A stretch of 64,000 bases of DNA from Achromobacter arsenitoxydans SY8 (GTDB taxonomy: Bacteria > Pseudomonadota > Gammaproteobacteria > Burkholderiales > Burkholderiaceae_B): the NCBI RefSeq assembly GCF_000236785.1, contig NZ_AGUF01000058.1, positions 1-64,000 on the forward strand, written 5' to 3'. The notes beneath the pieces are model-generated. The model was not told the DNA's origin. It did no database searches and saw only the letters and a list, made by a program, of their open reading frames with translations. Every line of letters starts with the position of its first letter. Position 1 is the stretch's first letter. The position numbers and the translations under genes were made by a program. Positions 1-9,419 of the stretch are shown one piece after another.

Positions 1-242
1 GGCGCGTGCGGCGTGGGCGCGCTTAGCACGGGCGCGGCGACGGTCGCGGCCGACGACGGCAGCGGAGCGCCGGCCGGGGCAGCCGGCGCAATCGGCGCGC
101 CCGGCGCCGGCAGCAGGCAGGCGCGGCCGTCGAATACCGTCGAGCAGGCGCCGCAGCGCACGAGGCCATTGCGGACCCGAAGCTGGTCCGGCACCACTTT
201 GAACGTAGTGCCGCACTGCGGGCAGCGGGTGCTCAGCGACAT
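1..242 (-). CDS. Zinc-ribbon domain protein (MJ0042/DUF3426 type), N-terminal part only
   Basis: The reverse strand from the ATG at 242 gives a small zinc ribbon at the extreme N-terminus: Cys7-x2-Cys10 (CPQC) and Cys30-x2-Cys33 (CGAC), followed by STVFDGR and an Ala/Pro-rich linker that runs off the window edge. This is the signature of the family whose later part is usually a membrane segment plus a DUF3426 domain; that part is outside the window. It lies 25 bases downstream of prmA on the same strand, a neighbourhood often seen in Burkholderiales. The molecular role is not known. The truncation is caused by the window edge. Confidence 0.75.
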   Translation of the reverse strand, partial: MSLSTRCPQCGTTFKVVPDQLRVRNGLVRCGACSTVFDGRACLLPAPGAPIAPAAPAGAPLPSSAATVAAPVLSAPTPHA

Positions 243-267
243 GACACGGGATCCTGCGGCCGCACGT

Positions 268-1200
268 TCAAGGCTTCTGGCCGTGCAGGCAGACCCAGCC
301 GTCGCGCGCACGCCAGACCGACATGGCGATCCAGGGCGCGTAGGCGGCCGCGACTTCCTCGGCCTGGCGTTCCAGCACGCCGGACAGCACCAGGTGGCCG
401 CCCGCCGCGACGCGGCCGGCCAGCATGGGCGCCAACACCTTCAGCGGGTTGGACAGGATGTTGGCGACGACGACTTCGAACGTGCCGTCAGCCAGTCCGT
501 CGGGCAGCATGGCCTGCAATTCGACGTGGTTGACCTCGGCGTTGAAGATCGTGCTTTGCACCGCCTGCGCGTCAATGTCGACCGCCTGGGTCGGGCCTGC
601 GCCCAGCTTGCGCGCGGCGATGGCCAGGATGCCCGAGCCGCAGCCGTAGTCCAGCAGCGTGGCGCCGGCGGGCAGCTCGGCTTCCAGCCACGCCAGGCAC
701 AGGTGCGTGGTCGGGTGGCTGCCCGTGCCGAAGGCCAGGCCGGGGTCGAGTTCGATATGGATGGCCCCGTCCTGCTCGGGAACGGCGGCCGGGTCCATGC
801 CGGGCACATCGGGATTGTCGCGATGCCAGCTCGGCACGATCCAGAGCCGTTCGGCGATGTGGATGGGACCGAACTGCGATTGCGTCAGGCGCACCCAGTC
901 GGCGTCGGGCACGTCGCGCAGGGACCAGCCGGCAAAGACCGCCGGATCAAGTTCCCCCGCTGCGGCGGCTTCTTCCATGATCTGCGCGGGATCGGCTCCG
1001 TCTGGCAGCAAGGCGACGACACGGTTGCGGTCCCAGGCCTGGACGTCGGGCTCGGTGCCCGGCTCGCCGAACAGGGGACGTTCGACTTCCGTGCCGAAGT
1101 CGGCGTCTTCGACGGACACCGACAGCACGCCCGCCTCGAGCAAGGCATCCGACAGGGCTTCGGCCTGCGCCTCCAGGCAGTGGAGCACGAGTTCACGCAT
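268..1200 (-). CDS. prmA: Ribosomal protein L11 methyltransferase PrmA
   Basis: 310 residues. S-adenosylmethionine-dependent methyltransferase that modifies ribosomal protein L11 in the cytoplasm. The N-terminal half is the substrate-recruiting region; the C-terminal Rossmann-like half shows motif [12 protein letters not shown] and the family motif [10 protein letters not shown], which replaces the usual NPPY catalytic loop. The start MRELVLHC at 1200 is preferred because a GGAAGAG ribosome-binding sequence lies just upstream, although the frame stays open to 1377. It is the last gene of the aroQ-accB-accC-prmA series, separated from accC by a terminator-like hairpin at 1275-1304, so it may need read-through or its own promoter. 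Confidence 0.93.
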   Translation of the reverse strand: MRELVLHCLEAQAEALSDALLEAGVLSVSVEDADFGTEVERPLFGEPGTEPDVQAWDRNRVVALLPDGADPAQIMEEAAAAGELDPAVFAGWSLRDVPDADWVRLTQSQFGPIHIAERLWIVPSWHRDNPDVPGMDPAAVPEQDGAIHIELDPGLAFGTGSHPTTHLCLAWLEAELPAGATLLDYGCGSGILAIAARKLGAGPTQAVDIDAQAVQSTIFNAEVNHVELQAMLPDGLADGTFEVVVANILSNPLKVLAPMLAGRVAAGGHLVLSGVLERQAEEVAAAYAPWIAMSVWRARDGWVCLHGQKP

Positions 1201-1274
1201 GATTTTCTCTTCCATCTGGTGAACGGGCCGCGACATGCGCCGCGGCCCGCTCGACCACAAAACTACAACATTGC

Positions 1275-1304
1275 AAAACGCAAAAGGGGCCGCGAGGCCC
1301 CAAA
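1275..1304 (-). terminator. Rho-independent terminator after accC
   Basis: Read on the minus strand just after the accC stop codon: a GGGGCC-TCGC-GGCCCC hairpin followed by TTTTGCGTTTTG. The stem plus T-rich tail has classic intrinsic terminator form and separates accBC from prmA. Confidence 0.7.
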
Positions 1305-1309
1305 GTCGG

Positions 1310-2656
1310 TCAGGGACGCTGCGCCAACTTGTGTTCCAGATAATGGATGCTGGTGCCGCCTTCGATGAAGCGGGCATCCTGCAGCATTTCGCGGTGCAGC
1401 GGGATATTGGTGGAAATGCCTTCCACCACCATTTCGGACAGCGCGGTGCGCATGCGGGCCATCGCCTGATCGCGCGTATCGCCGTACGTAATGACCTTGG
1501 CGATCATCGAATCGTAGTTCGGCGGCACGAAATAGCCGTTGAACGCGTGCGAATCAATGCGCACGCCAGGACCGCCCGGCGTGTGCCAGTTGGTGATGCG
1601 GCCCGGGCTGGGCACGAAACGGAACGGATCTTCCGCATTGATGCGGCATTCGATCGCGTGGCCCTTGAACGTGATGTCGCGCTGGCGCAGGGTGAACTTT
1701 TCGCCGGCGGCGATCAGGATCTGCTGCTGCACGAGGTCGACGCCGGTGATCAGCTCGGTGACGGGATGTTCGACCTGAATGCGGGTGTTCATTTCGATGA
1801 AATAGAACTCGCCGTTTTCGTACAGGAATTCGAACGTGCCCGCGCCGCGATAGCCCATCTTGCGGCATGCGTCGGCGCAACGGTCGCCAATGCGCTCGAT
1901 CAGGCGGCGGGCGATGCCCGGCGCCGGCGCTTCCTCGATGACCTTCTGGTGGCGGCGCTGCATGGAGCAGTCGCGTTCGCCCAGCCAGACGGCGTTGCGG
2001 CCGCCATCGGCCAACACCTGGATTTCCACATGGCGCGGGTTCTCGAGGAACTTCTCCATATAGACTTCCGGGTTGTTGAACGCGGCGCCCGCCTCGGAAC
2101 GCGTCATGGTGACGGCGTTCAGCAGCGCGGCCTCGGTGTACACCACGCGCATGCCGCGGCCACCGCCGCCGCCCGCCGCCTTGATGATGACCGGGTAGCC
2201 GACTTCGCGCGCAATGCGAATGATTTCCTGCGGATCGTCGGGCAACGCGCCTTCGGAACCCGGCACCACCGGCACGCCGGCTTCGATCATGGCGCGCTTG
2301 GCGCTGACCTTGTCGCCCATCAGGCGGATGGTGTCCGGACGCGGGCCGATGAACACGAAGCCGCTTTTCTCGACACGGTCGGCAAAGTCGGCATTTTCGG
2401 ACAAGAAGCCATAACCCGGGTGGATTGCCTCGGAATCGGTGACTTCAGCGGCCGAAATGATGGCCGGCATGTTCAGGTAGCTTTCACGCGACGGCGCGGG
2501 CCCGATGCACACGGATTCATCGGCAAGGCGCACGTACTTGGCTTCGCGGTCGGCCTCGGAGTGAACGACCACGGTTTTGATGCCCAGCTCGCGGCAGGCG
2601 CGCTGAATGCGCAGGGCGATTTCGCCCCGATTGGCGATCAGGATTTTTTCGAACAT
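1310..2656 (-). CDS. accC: Biotin carboxylase subunit of acetyl-CoA carboxylase
   Basis: 448 residues, the usual length. Carboxylates the biotin on AccB using ATP and bicarbonate, the first half-reaction of malonyl-CoA synthesis for fatty acids. Visible marks are the start [17 protein letters not shown], the glycine-rich ATP-grasp loop [10 protein letters not shown], the metal and bicarbonate region [17 protein letters not shown] and the following IQVEHPVTE. It begins 9 bases after the accB stop, so the two subunits are co-transcribed. No odd features. Confidence 0.97.
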   Translation of the reverse strand: MFEKILIANRGEIALRIQRACRELGIKTVVVHSEADREAKYVRLADESVCIGPAPSRESYLNMPAIISAAEVTDSEAIHPGYGFLSENADFADRVEKSGFVFIGPRPDTIRLMGDKVSAKRAMIEAGVPVVPGSEGALPDDPQEIIRIAREVGYPVIIKAAGGGGGRGMRVVYTEAALLNAVTMTRSEAGAAFNNPEVYMEKFLENPRHVEIQVLADGGRNAVWLGERDCSMQRRHQKVIEEAPAPGIARRLIERIGDRCADACRKMGYRGAGTFEFLYENGEFYFIEMNTRIQVEHPVTELITGVDLVQQQILIAAGEKFTLRQRDITFKGHAIECRINAEDPFRFVPSPGRITNWHTPGGPGVRIDSHAFNGYFVPPNYDSMIAKVITYGDTRDQAMARMRTALSEMVVEGISTNIPLHREMLQDARFIEGGTSIHYLEHKLAQRP

Positions 2657-2665
2657 TTTCAGCTA

Positions 2666-3127
2666 TCAGCCAATGACGAACAGAGGTTGACCGTACTCGA
2701 CGGGCTCGCCGTTTTCGACCAGGATTTCTTTGATGACGCCGGCCTTGTCGGCTTCGATTTCATTGAGCAGCTTCATGGCTTCAATGATGCAAAGCGGGTC
2801 GCCTTCCTTGACGGTCGCGCCCACGTCGATGAACGGGGCGGCGCCAGGGTTCGGCGAACGGTAGAAGGTGCCCACCATGGGGGCCTTCACGACGTGGCCC
2901 TGGATGACCGGCGCGGCGGGCGCTGCGGGAGCAGCGGCCGGGGCGGCGGCGGCGGGCGCCACAGCAGCGGCGGGCACGCCGGCTTCGGGCTGGTGGTAGG
3001 CCACCGGCTGCAGGGTCTGCGAGAACTTGACGATTCTGACCTTGCCTTCGCCTTCGGTGATTTCCAGCTCGGCGATGCCCGATTCAGCCACCAGGTCGAT
3101 CAGGGTTTTGAGTTTTCGAAGATCCAT
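2666..3127 (-). CDS. accB: Biotin carboxyl carrier protein of acetyl-CoA carboxylase
   Basis: 153 residues. Carries the biotin that shuttles carboxyl groups between AccC and the carboxyltransferase AccAD. The N-terminal segment ([13 protein letters not shown]) is followed by a flexible Ala/Pro linker (about residues 51-74) and a C-terminal biotinyl domain. The biotin attachment lysine is K119 in [12 protein letters not shown]; the usual methionine after the lysine is leucine here, a tolerated variant. It lies directly upstream of accC. Confidence 0.96.
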   Translation of the reverse strand: MDLRKLKTLIDLVAESGIAELEITEGEGKVRIVKFSQTLQPVAYHQPEAGVPAAAVAPAAAAPAAAPAAPAAPVIQGHVVKAPMVGTFYRSPNPGAAPFIDVGATVKEGDPLCIIEAMKLLNEIEADKAGVIKEILVENGEPVEYGQPLFVIG

Positions 3128-3215
3128 AGAAGCTGCTTCCCGAGATAGTGTCGGCGGCGTCCCAGCGTCGGGTCCGCGCCGTATAAGATGTAAAGGCGGT
3201 GAGTTTGGTGCGAGA

Positions 3216-3650
3216 TCAGTGCCGCACTGCGTAGCGCAGAGCCGCCTCGTAGCCGTCCGCGCCCAGGCCGCAGATCAGGCCTTGCGCCAAGTCGGACAGA
3301 TAAGAGTGCTGCCTGAAGGGCTCTCGCTTATACAGATTTGACAAATGTACTTCAATAAATGGGATCGCGACCCCAGCCAGCGCATCGCGAATTGCGACGC
3401 TGGTGTGCGTATATGCCGCTGCGTTGATGATGATGAAGTCCGTGCCGTCTTGCCGTGCCGCCTGAATGCGGTCAACTAGCGCACCTTCGTGGTTGCTCTG
3501 CCACGCTGTCAGCGTGGCGCCCAGTTCACCCGCAAGCAACTCCAGACGCTCATTGATCTGGGGCAAGGTGAGACTGCCGTAGATATGAGGTTCACGGGTG
3601 CCTAGCAGGTTCAGATTCGGGCCATGCAATACCAGTATGTTTTGCGCCAT
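3216..3650 (-). CDS. aroQ: Type II 3-dehydroquinate dehydratase
   Basis: 144 residues, normal for the small dodecameric type II enzyme that converts 3-dehydroquinate to 3-dehydroshikimate in the shikimate pathway. Conserved blocks seen: [17 protein letters not shown] (with the catalytic Tyr), [16 protein letters not shown] and [17 protein letters not shown]. The start [10 protein letters not shown] at 3650 is chosen over an upstream in-frame ATG at 3686 because the fold begins there. First gene of the aroQ-accB-accC block; 88 bases separate it from accB. Confidence 0.95.
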   Translation of the reverse strand: MAQNILVLHGPNLNLLGTREPHIYGSLTLPQINERLELLAGELGATLTAWQSNHEGALVDRIQAARQDGTDFIIINAAAYTHTSVAIRDALAGVAIPFIEVHLSNLYKREPFRQHSYLSDLAQGLICGLGADGYEAALRYAVRH

Positions 3651-3739
3651 GCGCTTGCCGATGTGTGGATTGCCAATTGTTGGCAAAACAGCCGATAAAC
3701 CAGCTTTTTACGCCAATTCCTACTATTTGTCCAACAGAC

Positions 3740-4273
3740 TTACGCCTTTAAACCAGAAAGCGTCTTGTCCAAGTCATCAGGCTGCACTTCACCCAATATC
3801 TTCCGGTTAATTCCGCCATCTGCGTTGAAAACGATAGTAAAAGGCAGCCCGCCGCTAGGGTTTCCGAGCTTTCGCAGCGTGTCGATAGCACCGGCGCCTA
3901 TGACCCACAGCGGGTAGGAAACCTGTACTTTCTCGACAAATTTTTGCATGTTGGCCGCAGAATCCACACCGATGCCGACAAAACGGATATGCGGGTATTT
4001 TTTCTGCAAGGCGTCGAGTTCCGGCATTTCCTTCACGCACGGCGCGCACCAGGTTGCCCAAAAATTGACCACCATGGGCTGGCCCTTCCAGCCCGACAGC
4101 GAATGCGACGCGCCGTTCAGATCCGGCAACTGCATCTGCATCAGCGCGGCCACGGGGTCGCTGGCGTCGGCCGGCGACGCAGGAGCCTGGGGCTTGCGGC
4201 CCAGCAGGGTGAAGCCGCCCGCGACAGTGGCGGCGACCGCCACGGCAGCGGAAAGAAGTAGGCGTCGATTCAT
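3740..4273 (-). CDS. TlpA-family membrane-anchored or periplasmic thiol-disulfide oxidoreductase
   Basis: 177 residues. Thioredoxin-fold reductant that acts outside the cytoplasm, typically in cytochrome c maturation or periplasmic thiol reduction. Residues 1-25 (MNRRLLLSAAVAVAATVAG...) form a signal peptide or uncleaved anchor. The redox site is Cys76-Ala-Pro-Cys79 in the segment FWATWCAPCVKEMPELD; a cis-proline loop SGGLPFTIVF follows near the C-terminus. The start at 4273 places the hydrophobic segment at the N-terminus; longer in-frame starts lack any signal. Divergent from mpl across a 97-base promoter region. The exact partner is not deducible. Confidence 0.88.
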   Translation of the reverse strand: MNRRLLLSAAVAVAATVAGGFTLLGRKPQAPASPADASDPVAALMQMQLPDLNGASHSLSGWKGQPMVVNFWATWCAPCVKEMPELDALQKKYPHIRFVGIGVDSAANMQKFVEKVQVSYPLWVIGAGAIDTLRKLGNPSGGLPFTIVFNADGGINRKILGEVQPDDLDKTLSGLKA

Positions 4274-4339
4274 GGCGCGATCATAACCGCTGCGGCTGGT
4301 TTGCGCCGCTACCCCCGCGCCCCGGCCAGCGCTCCCGCT

Positions 4340-4347
4340 ATATATAC
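4340..4347 (+). promoter_or_regulatory. Probable -10 element for mpl
   Basis: TATACAAT lies about 24 bases before the mpl start, followed by an AGGAGA ribosome-binding site 7 bases before the ATG. No convincing -35 hexamer is visible at the right spacing, so this is a weak call. Confidence 0.35.
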
Positions 4348-4370
4348 AATGCAGGACAGGAGATTTATCA

Positions 4371-5741
4371 ATGCACCTGCACATACTTGGCATCTGCGGT
4401 ACGTTCATGGGCGGACTTGCGCTGATCGCGCGGGCCGCCGGCCACAAGGTCACTGGTTGCGACGCGGGCGTTTACCCGCCGATGAGCACGCAGCTTGCGG
4501 AACAGGGAATCGAACTCATCGAAGGTTTCGGCGCCGAGCAACTGGCGCTCAAGCCCGACCTCTACGTCATCGGCAACGTGGTCAGCCGCGGCAACCCGTT
4601 GATGGAAGCCATCCTGGAATCCGGCGCGCGCTATGTGTCCGGCCCGCAATGGCTGGGCGACAACATCCTGCCCGACGCGCATGTGCTGGCGGTGGCCGGC
4701 ACCCACGGCAAGACCACCACCAGTTCAATGCTGGCCTGGGTGCTGGAAGCCGCTGGCATGGCCCCCAACTTCCTGATCGGCGGCGTGGCGCAGGACCTGC
4801 ATGTGTCGGCCCGCTACGACCCCGCGCGCCGCCCCTTCGTGATCGAGGCGGACGAATACGACACGGCGTTCTTCGACAAGCGGTCCAAATTTGTCCATTA
4901 CCGGCCTCGCACCGCGATCCTGAACAATCTTGAATACGATCACGCCGACATCTTCCCCGATCTGGCGGCTATCGAAACCCAGTTTCATCACTTGGTGCGA
5001 ACGATTCCCGGCTCGGGCCGCATCATTCGTCCGGCGCAATCCGATGCGCTGGACCGTGTGATTGCGCGGGGTTGCTGGTCGGATACCGTCACGTTCGGCC
5101 CCGATGGGCAGTGGCAGGCGTCCGCGCCCGACGCCGACGGCGCGTTTGGCGTAGTGCGCGCTGGCAAGGCCGCCGGCACGGTGCGCTGGAACCTCACGGG
5201 AGAACACAACCGCATGAACGCCCTGGCCGCGCTGGCCGCGGCGGAACACGTGGGCGTGCCTGTCGAACAAGGAATCGACGCCCTGACGCGGTTTGCCGGC
5301 GTCAAGCGCCGCATGGAACTGCGCGGCACGGTCAACGGGGTGAAGGTGTACGACGACTTCGCCCACCACCCTACCGCCATCGCCACCACGCTGGAGGGCT
5401 TGCGCCGCCAGGTCGGCGCGTCCCGCATCCTGGCCGTGCTGGAACCGCGTTCCAATACGATGAAGCTGGGCACCATGGCCGCCCGCCTGCCGCAGGCCCT
5501 GGCCGATGCCGACCTGGTGTTCTGCTTCGGCGCCAACGCCGGCAAGCACGCCCTGGGCTGGAATCCCGGCGAAGTCCTGGCCCCCCTGGGAGAGCGCGCA
5601 TCCAGCTACGATGATATCGGGGCGCTGGTCGACGCCGTCGCCAAGGCCGCCCGCCCGGGCGACCAGGTGCTGGTCATGAGCAATGGCGGCTTCGGCGGCA
5701 TCCATGGCAAGCTGCTGGACGCTCTGCAGGCCGGCCGCTGA
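4371..5741 (+). CDS. mpl: UDP-N-acetylmuramate:L-alanyl-gamma-D-glutamyl-meso-diaminopimelate ligase
   Basis: 456 residues. Murein recycling ligase that joins the recovered tripeptide to UDP-MurNAc in the cytoplasm. It has the Mur-ligase layout: N-terminal nucleotide-binding domain starting HILGICGTFMGGLA, central ATPase domain with P-loop GTHGKTTT at residues 110-117, and a C-terminal domain with YDDFAHHPTAI. The GICGTFMGG variant of the first loop is typical of Mpl rather than MurC. A good AGGAGA site precedes the ATG. Confidence 0.95.
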   Translation: MHLHILGICGTFMGGLALIARAAGHKVTGCDAGVYPPMSTQLAEQGIELIEGFGAEQLALKPDLYVIGNVVSRGNPLMEAILESGARYVSGPQWLGDNILPDAHVLAVAGTHGKTTTSSMLAWVLEAAGMAPNFLIGGVAQDLHVSARYDPARRPFVIEADEYDTAFFDKRSKFVHYRPRTAILNNLEYDHADIFPDLAAIETQFHHLVRTIPGSGRIIRPAQSDALDRVIARGCWSDTVTFGPDGQWQASAPDADGAFGVVRAGKAAGTVRWNLTGEHNRMNALAALAAAEHVGVPVEQGIDALTRFAGVKRRMELRGTVNGVKVYDDFAHHPTAIATTLEGLRRQVGASRILAVLEPRSNTMKLGTMAARLPQALADADLVFCFGANAGKHALGWNPGEVLAPLGERASSYDDIGALVDAVAKAARPGDQVLVMSNGGFGGIHGKLLDALQAGR

Positions 5742-5852
5742 AGCATTCCTCCGCCCCGTGAAAACCATCGGCTGGAGAGTCCCGTGCAAGCCGACGCGCG
5801 CAGGGGACTTTCTTCCGGCGGAACCAGGCAACGCAGACGGGAACAGCAGACA

Positions 5853-6452
5853 ATGATTCTCTATCTACACGGTTTCCGGTCCTCGCCCGAGTCCTTCAAG
5901 GCTCGGATGATGGCCGACGCGATGGTCCAGCGGGGCCTGTCGGACGACTGGTCCTGCCCCCAATTGCCCGCCAGCCCGCGCGAGGCCATGGACCTGGCGA
6001 TGGGCATGGCCAGGGCCCGGCTTGCCGGCGCCGCCAGCCCCCGGGACTTGACCGTGATCGGCTCCTCGCTGGGCGGTTTTTACGCCACCTGGATCGCCGA
6101 GCAACTGGGCTGCAAGGCCGTGCTGCTGAATCCCGCGGTGCAGGCCGCCCGGGACCTGGCGACCCAGGTCGGCGAGCACCACATGTATCATTCCGGCGCG
6201 CCCTTCGTTTTCCTGCCCGAGTATGTCGACGAACTGGCCGCCATCCATGCCCCCCGCATCACGCAGCCCGACCGGTATTTCCTGGTGGCCGCGACTGGCG
6301 ACGAGGTGCTGGACTGGCGCGAAATGCGCGACCGGTATGCCGGTTGCCGCCAGCGCATCGTGCAGGGCAGCGACCATGGCCTATCCGATTTTGCGGATTG
6401 GATGCCGGAAGTGCTTGAATTCGCCCTTGGCGACAAGCCGGCGCGCCCTTAA
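5853..6452 (+). CDS. yqiA: YqiA/YcfP-family alpha/beta-hydrolase (esterase)
   Basis: 199 residues. Small serine esterase of unknown physiological substrate. Signatures are the opening MILYLHGFRSSPESFKAR, the nucleophile elbow GSSLGG, the following YATWIAEQLGCKAVLLNP, the acidic-residue strand TGDEVLDW and the terminal histidine in GSDHGLSDF, giving a Ser-Asp-His triad. The start at 5853 puts the first beta strand at residue 2; the upstream extension to 5784 is basic and lacks homology features. 111 bases after mpl and 75 before the RNB gene. Confidence 0.88.
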   Translation: MILYLHGFRSSPESFKARMMADAMVQRGLSDDWSCPQLPASPREAMDLAMGMARARLAGAASPRDLTVIGSSLGGFYATWIAEQLGCKAVLLNPAVQAARDLATQVGEHHMYHSGAPFVFLPEYVDELAAIHAPRITQPDRYFLVAATGDEVLDWREMRDRYAGCRQRIVQGSDHGLSDFADWMPEVLEFALGDKPARP

Positions 6453-6527
6453 TAATCAATATCCAATCTCAACACCCAAATAGCTGCGCAAGGCGGCGCG
6501 AACGCGCCGCCCAGGACGATCCCCACC

Positions 6528-8438
6528 ATGTATGTGTTTTACGAAGACGACGGCAGTTTCAAGGCCGGCCATATCCTGTCCGAGACCGACGCCAGCCTTC
6601 AGGTGGAGTCGGAATCGGGCAAGCGCAGCAAGATCAAGCGCGCCAACACCCTGTTCAACTTCGCCGCGCCTGAGCCCGCGGCGCTGATGAGCCAGGCCGC
6701 CGCCACCGCCGAATCGCTGGACCTGCAGTTCCTGTGGGAATGCGCCCCGCAGGAAGAATTTGATTCGCCCGCCCTGGCCGCCGACTACTTCGGCCACGCC
6801 CCCACGCCCGTCGAGCAAGCCGCCCTGCTGATGCGCCTGCACGGCGCGCCGGCGTACTTCCATCGCCGCGGCAAGGGCCGCTACCGCCCCGCACCGCCCG
6901 ACATCCTGGCCGCCGCACTGGCGGCGCTGGAAAAGAAACAGCGCCAGGCCGAGCAGCAGCAGGAGTGGGTGGACGAAATGGCCGCCGGCCGCCTGCCCGA
7001 ACCCATCGCCCAGGCGGCGGAATCGCTGCTGATCCGCCCGGACAAGAATTCGCAGCAATGGAAGGCGCTGGACGCCGCCTGCGCCAAGCTAGGCAAGACC
7101 CCGGATCGCCTGCTGCTCGAACTGGGCGCATGGCCGCACGCATTGGCGCTGCACAAGCGCCGCTTCCTGGCCGTGAACTTCCCGCGCGGACTGGCCTTCC
7201 CCGACCTGGAGCTGCCGCCCGTCGACCGCGAGCTGCCGTTGGCGGACGCCGAGATCTATTCGGTGGACGATGTCACCACCACGGAAATCGACGACGCGCT
7301 GTCCGTGACCCCCCTGCCCGACGGCCGCCTGCGCGTGGGCATCCACGTGGCCGCCCCCGGCCTGACCGTCACCCGCGACAGCGAATTCGACAAGCTGGCC
7401 CGCGCCCGCCTGTCCACCGTCTACATGCCCGGCGACAAGATCCCGATGCAGCCGGACAGCGTCATTCAGGCATTTTCCCTGGATGCGGGCCGCGAAGTGC
7501 CCGCGCTGTCGCTGTATGTCGTGGCCGACCCGGAAACCGGCGAGATCATCGAGTCCGAAACCCGCCTGGAACGCATCGTGGTGCGCGAGAACCTGCGCCA
7601 CAACATGCTGGACACCAAAGTCACCGAGGCCAGCCTCGCCGACGCGTCGGCCGACCTGCCCTACGGCCACTGGCTGCGCCCGCTATGGAAGCTGGCGCAG
7701 GCGCTGTCCGCGCAACGCGAAAACGTGCGCGGCAAGCCGGAAAACAACTCGCGGGTGGAATACAGCTTCTACCTGGACGGCAACCCCGACGATCCCGACA
7801 CGCCCGTGCGCCTGGTGCCGCGCCAGCGCAACGCGCCGCTGGACCGCATGGTGGCCGAATACATGATCCTGGCCAACAACCTGTGGGGCGGCCTGTTGAA
7901 TCAGCACGGCGTGCCGGGCATTTACCGGTCGCAGCAGGCGGGCCGCGTGCGCATGAGCACGCAGGCCCTGCCGCACGAGGCCATCGGCGTACCGCAATAC
8001 GCCTGGAGCACGTCGCCCCTGCGCCGCTATGTCGATCTGGTCAACCAGTGGCAACTGATCGCCGCCGTGGAACACGGCGTGTCGGCCCGCCTGATCGCCC
8101 CCTTCAAGCCGCGCGACGCGGACCTGTTCGCCATCATCGGCGCCTTCGATGCGCAGTACGCGGCCTGGGCCGAGTTCCAGAGCGCGATGGAGCGCTACTG
8201 GTGCCTGCGCTGGCTCAAGCAAAACGGCGTGACCCGCACGGTCGCGCACGTGCTGCGCGAAGACCTGGTGCGGTTTGCAAACGCGCCGCTGGTCACGCGC
8301 GTCGGCGGCATGCCGGAGCTGGAGCGCGGGACGGCAGTGGAGATTGACGTTCTGGGGATGGATGAACTGTCGCTGGAGCTGGATTGCCGGTATGTGGGAG
8401 AGGTCAAGGGCGAAGCTTCGGAGGGAGAGGCGGCCTAG
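6528..8438 (+). CDS. RNB-domain exoribonuclease (RNase II/R superfamily)
   Basis: 636 residues. Hydrolytic 3'-5' exoribonuclease. The N-terminal approximately 200 residues replace the cold-shock domains of RNase II; the central RNB catalytic domain contains VDDVTTTEIDDALSV (about residues 245-259), in which the first, third and fourth metal-binding acidic positions of RNase II are Asp but the second is Glu. Further RNB blocks: DKIPMQPDSVIQAFSL, YMILANNLWGG and YAWSTSPLRRYVDLVNQ. The TTEIDDALSV form resembles the shorter RNB proteins of cyanobacteria and some betaproteobacteria rather than classical rnb or rnr, so I give no symbol. Confidence 0.88.
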   Translation: MYVFYEDDGSFKAGHILSETDASLQVESESGKRSKIKRANTLFNFAAPEPAALMSQAAATAESLDLQFLWECAPQEEFDSPALAADYFGHAPTPVEQAALLMRLHGAPAYFHRRGKGRYRPAPPDILAAALAALEKKQRQAEQQQEWVDEMAAGRLPEPIAQAAESLLIRPDKNSQQWKALDAACAKLGKTPDRLLLELGAWPHALALHKRRFLAVNFPRGLAFPDLELPPVDRELPLADAEIYSVDDVTTTEIDDALSVTPLPDGRLRVGIHVAAPGLTVTRDSEFDKLARARLSTVYMPGDKIPMQPDSVIQAFSLDAGREVPALSLYVVADPETGEIIESETRLERIVVRENLRHNMLDTKVTEASLADASADLPYGHWLRPLWKLAQALSAQRENVRGKPENNSRVEYSFYLDGNPDDPDTPVRLVPRQRNAPLDRMVAEYMILANNLWGGLLNQHGVPGIYRSQQAGRVRMSTQALPHEAIGVPQYAWSTSPLRRYVDLVNQWQLIAAVEHGVSARLIAPFKPRDADLFAIIGAFDAQYAAWAEFQSAMERYWCLRWLKQNGVTRTVAHVLREDLVRFANAPLVTRVGGMPELERGTAVEIDVLGMDELSLELDCRYVGEVKGEASEGEAA

Positions 8439-8522
8439 CCGTCCCTCCTCCATCCGTCCGAGAGCTGTTACAGCCATTGGACGGACCGCGCGGCGGGCCC
8501 GGACTCGACTTACAATGCGTTC

Positions 8523-9419
8523 GTGCAACGCGCTGACTCCCCCTCCACGCTGAGCCGTTTTCTCTGGTGGCTGGGCGCCCCCGCCCAGCATTACCTGCGT
8601 ATCGGCATTGCAATATCGCTGTTGGTTCACGCTGGCGCGCTGGCGTGGCGTTTCGGCGCGCCCGCTCTGACGCGGCCGCCGGTCACCAGCCTGGAAGTCG
8701 TGCTGCTCAACGCCCGCAGCGAAACGCCGCCGGAAACCCCGCGCGCCCAGGCGCAGAACCAGATGAGCGGCGGCGGCAACGCCGAGCGCGGCCTGTCCAC
8801 CACGCCCCTGCCCCAGACTGGCGACTCCGGCGAGACCATCGTGCTCGAAGCCATGCGCCGGCGTCAGGTGCAGCTGGAAGCCGAGCAGGCCCGGCTGATG
8901 ACCCAGCTGCGCTCCTCGCAGACCGCGGGCGCCGAACGCCAGGCCGTCAATCCGTGGCCGGACGGCGCCGACCTGGGCCAGGACTCCCAGGACCAGGCCA
9001 GCATCATCCAGAACGCCCAGGTGGCGGCCCTGGCGGCGCGGGTCCAGCAGTACAGCGCCGAGCCCCGCAAGCAATTCGTCGCCCCCTCCGCCGAGGCCTC
9101 CCGCTATGCCGCCTACCTGGACGCCTGGCGCACCCGCATCGAAACCGTGGGCACCCAGCATTACCCGGACGAGGCGCGCGGACGCATCTACGGCTCGCTG
9201 CGCATCACCGTCTCAGTGCGCGCCGACGGCAGCATCGCCAATGTCGAGATCGACCAGCCGTCGCCGCATGCCGTCCTGAACCAGGCGGCCCGCCGCATCG
9301 TCCAGCTGGCGGCTCCCTTCCCCCCCTTCCCGCCCGATATCGCCCGCGATACGGACGTGCTGGTCATCACCCGCACCTGGCATTTCGTCAACGACACCCT
9401 GGAAACACAAGCCCAATGA
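8523..9419 (+). CDS. TonB-like energy transducer protein
   Basis: 298 residues. An inner-membrane segment at residues 25-43 (RIGIAISLLVHAGALAWRF) is followed by a periplasmic part with a Gln/Ala-rich stretch and a TonB C-terminal domain (about 205-290: YGSLRITVSVRADGSIANVEI ... TWHF). It would couple proton-motive force to an outer-membrane receptor, but it lacks the long Pro-rich spacer of classical TonB and no exbBD is nearby. The GTG start is forced by frame; a TACAAT -10-like box ends only 6 bases before it, so the mRNA may be leaderless. Its stop overlaps the aroE start (ATGA). Confidence 0.8.
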   Translation: MQRADSPSTLSRFLWWLGAPAQHYLRIGIAISLLVHAGALAWRFGAPALTRPPVTSLEVVLLNARSETPPETPRAQAQNQMSGGGNAERGLSTTPLPQTGDSGETIVLEAMRRRQVQLEAEQARLMTQLRSSQTAGAERQAVNPWPDGADLGQDSQDQASIIQNAQVAALAARVQQYSAEPRKQFVAPSAEASRYAAYLDAWRTRIETVGTQHYPDEARGRIYGSLRITVSVRADGSIANVEIDQPSPHAVLNQAARRIVQLAAPFPPFPPDIARDTDVLVITRTWHFVNDTLETQAQ

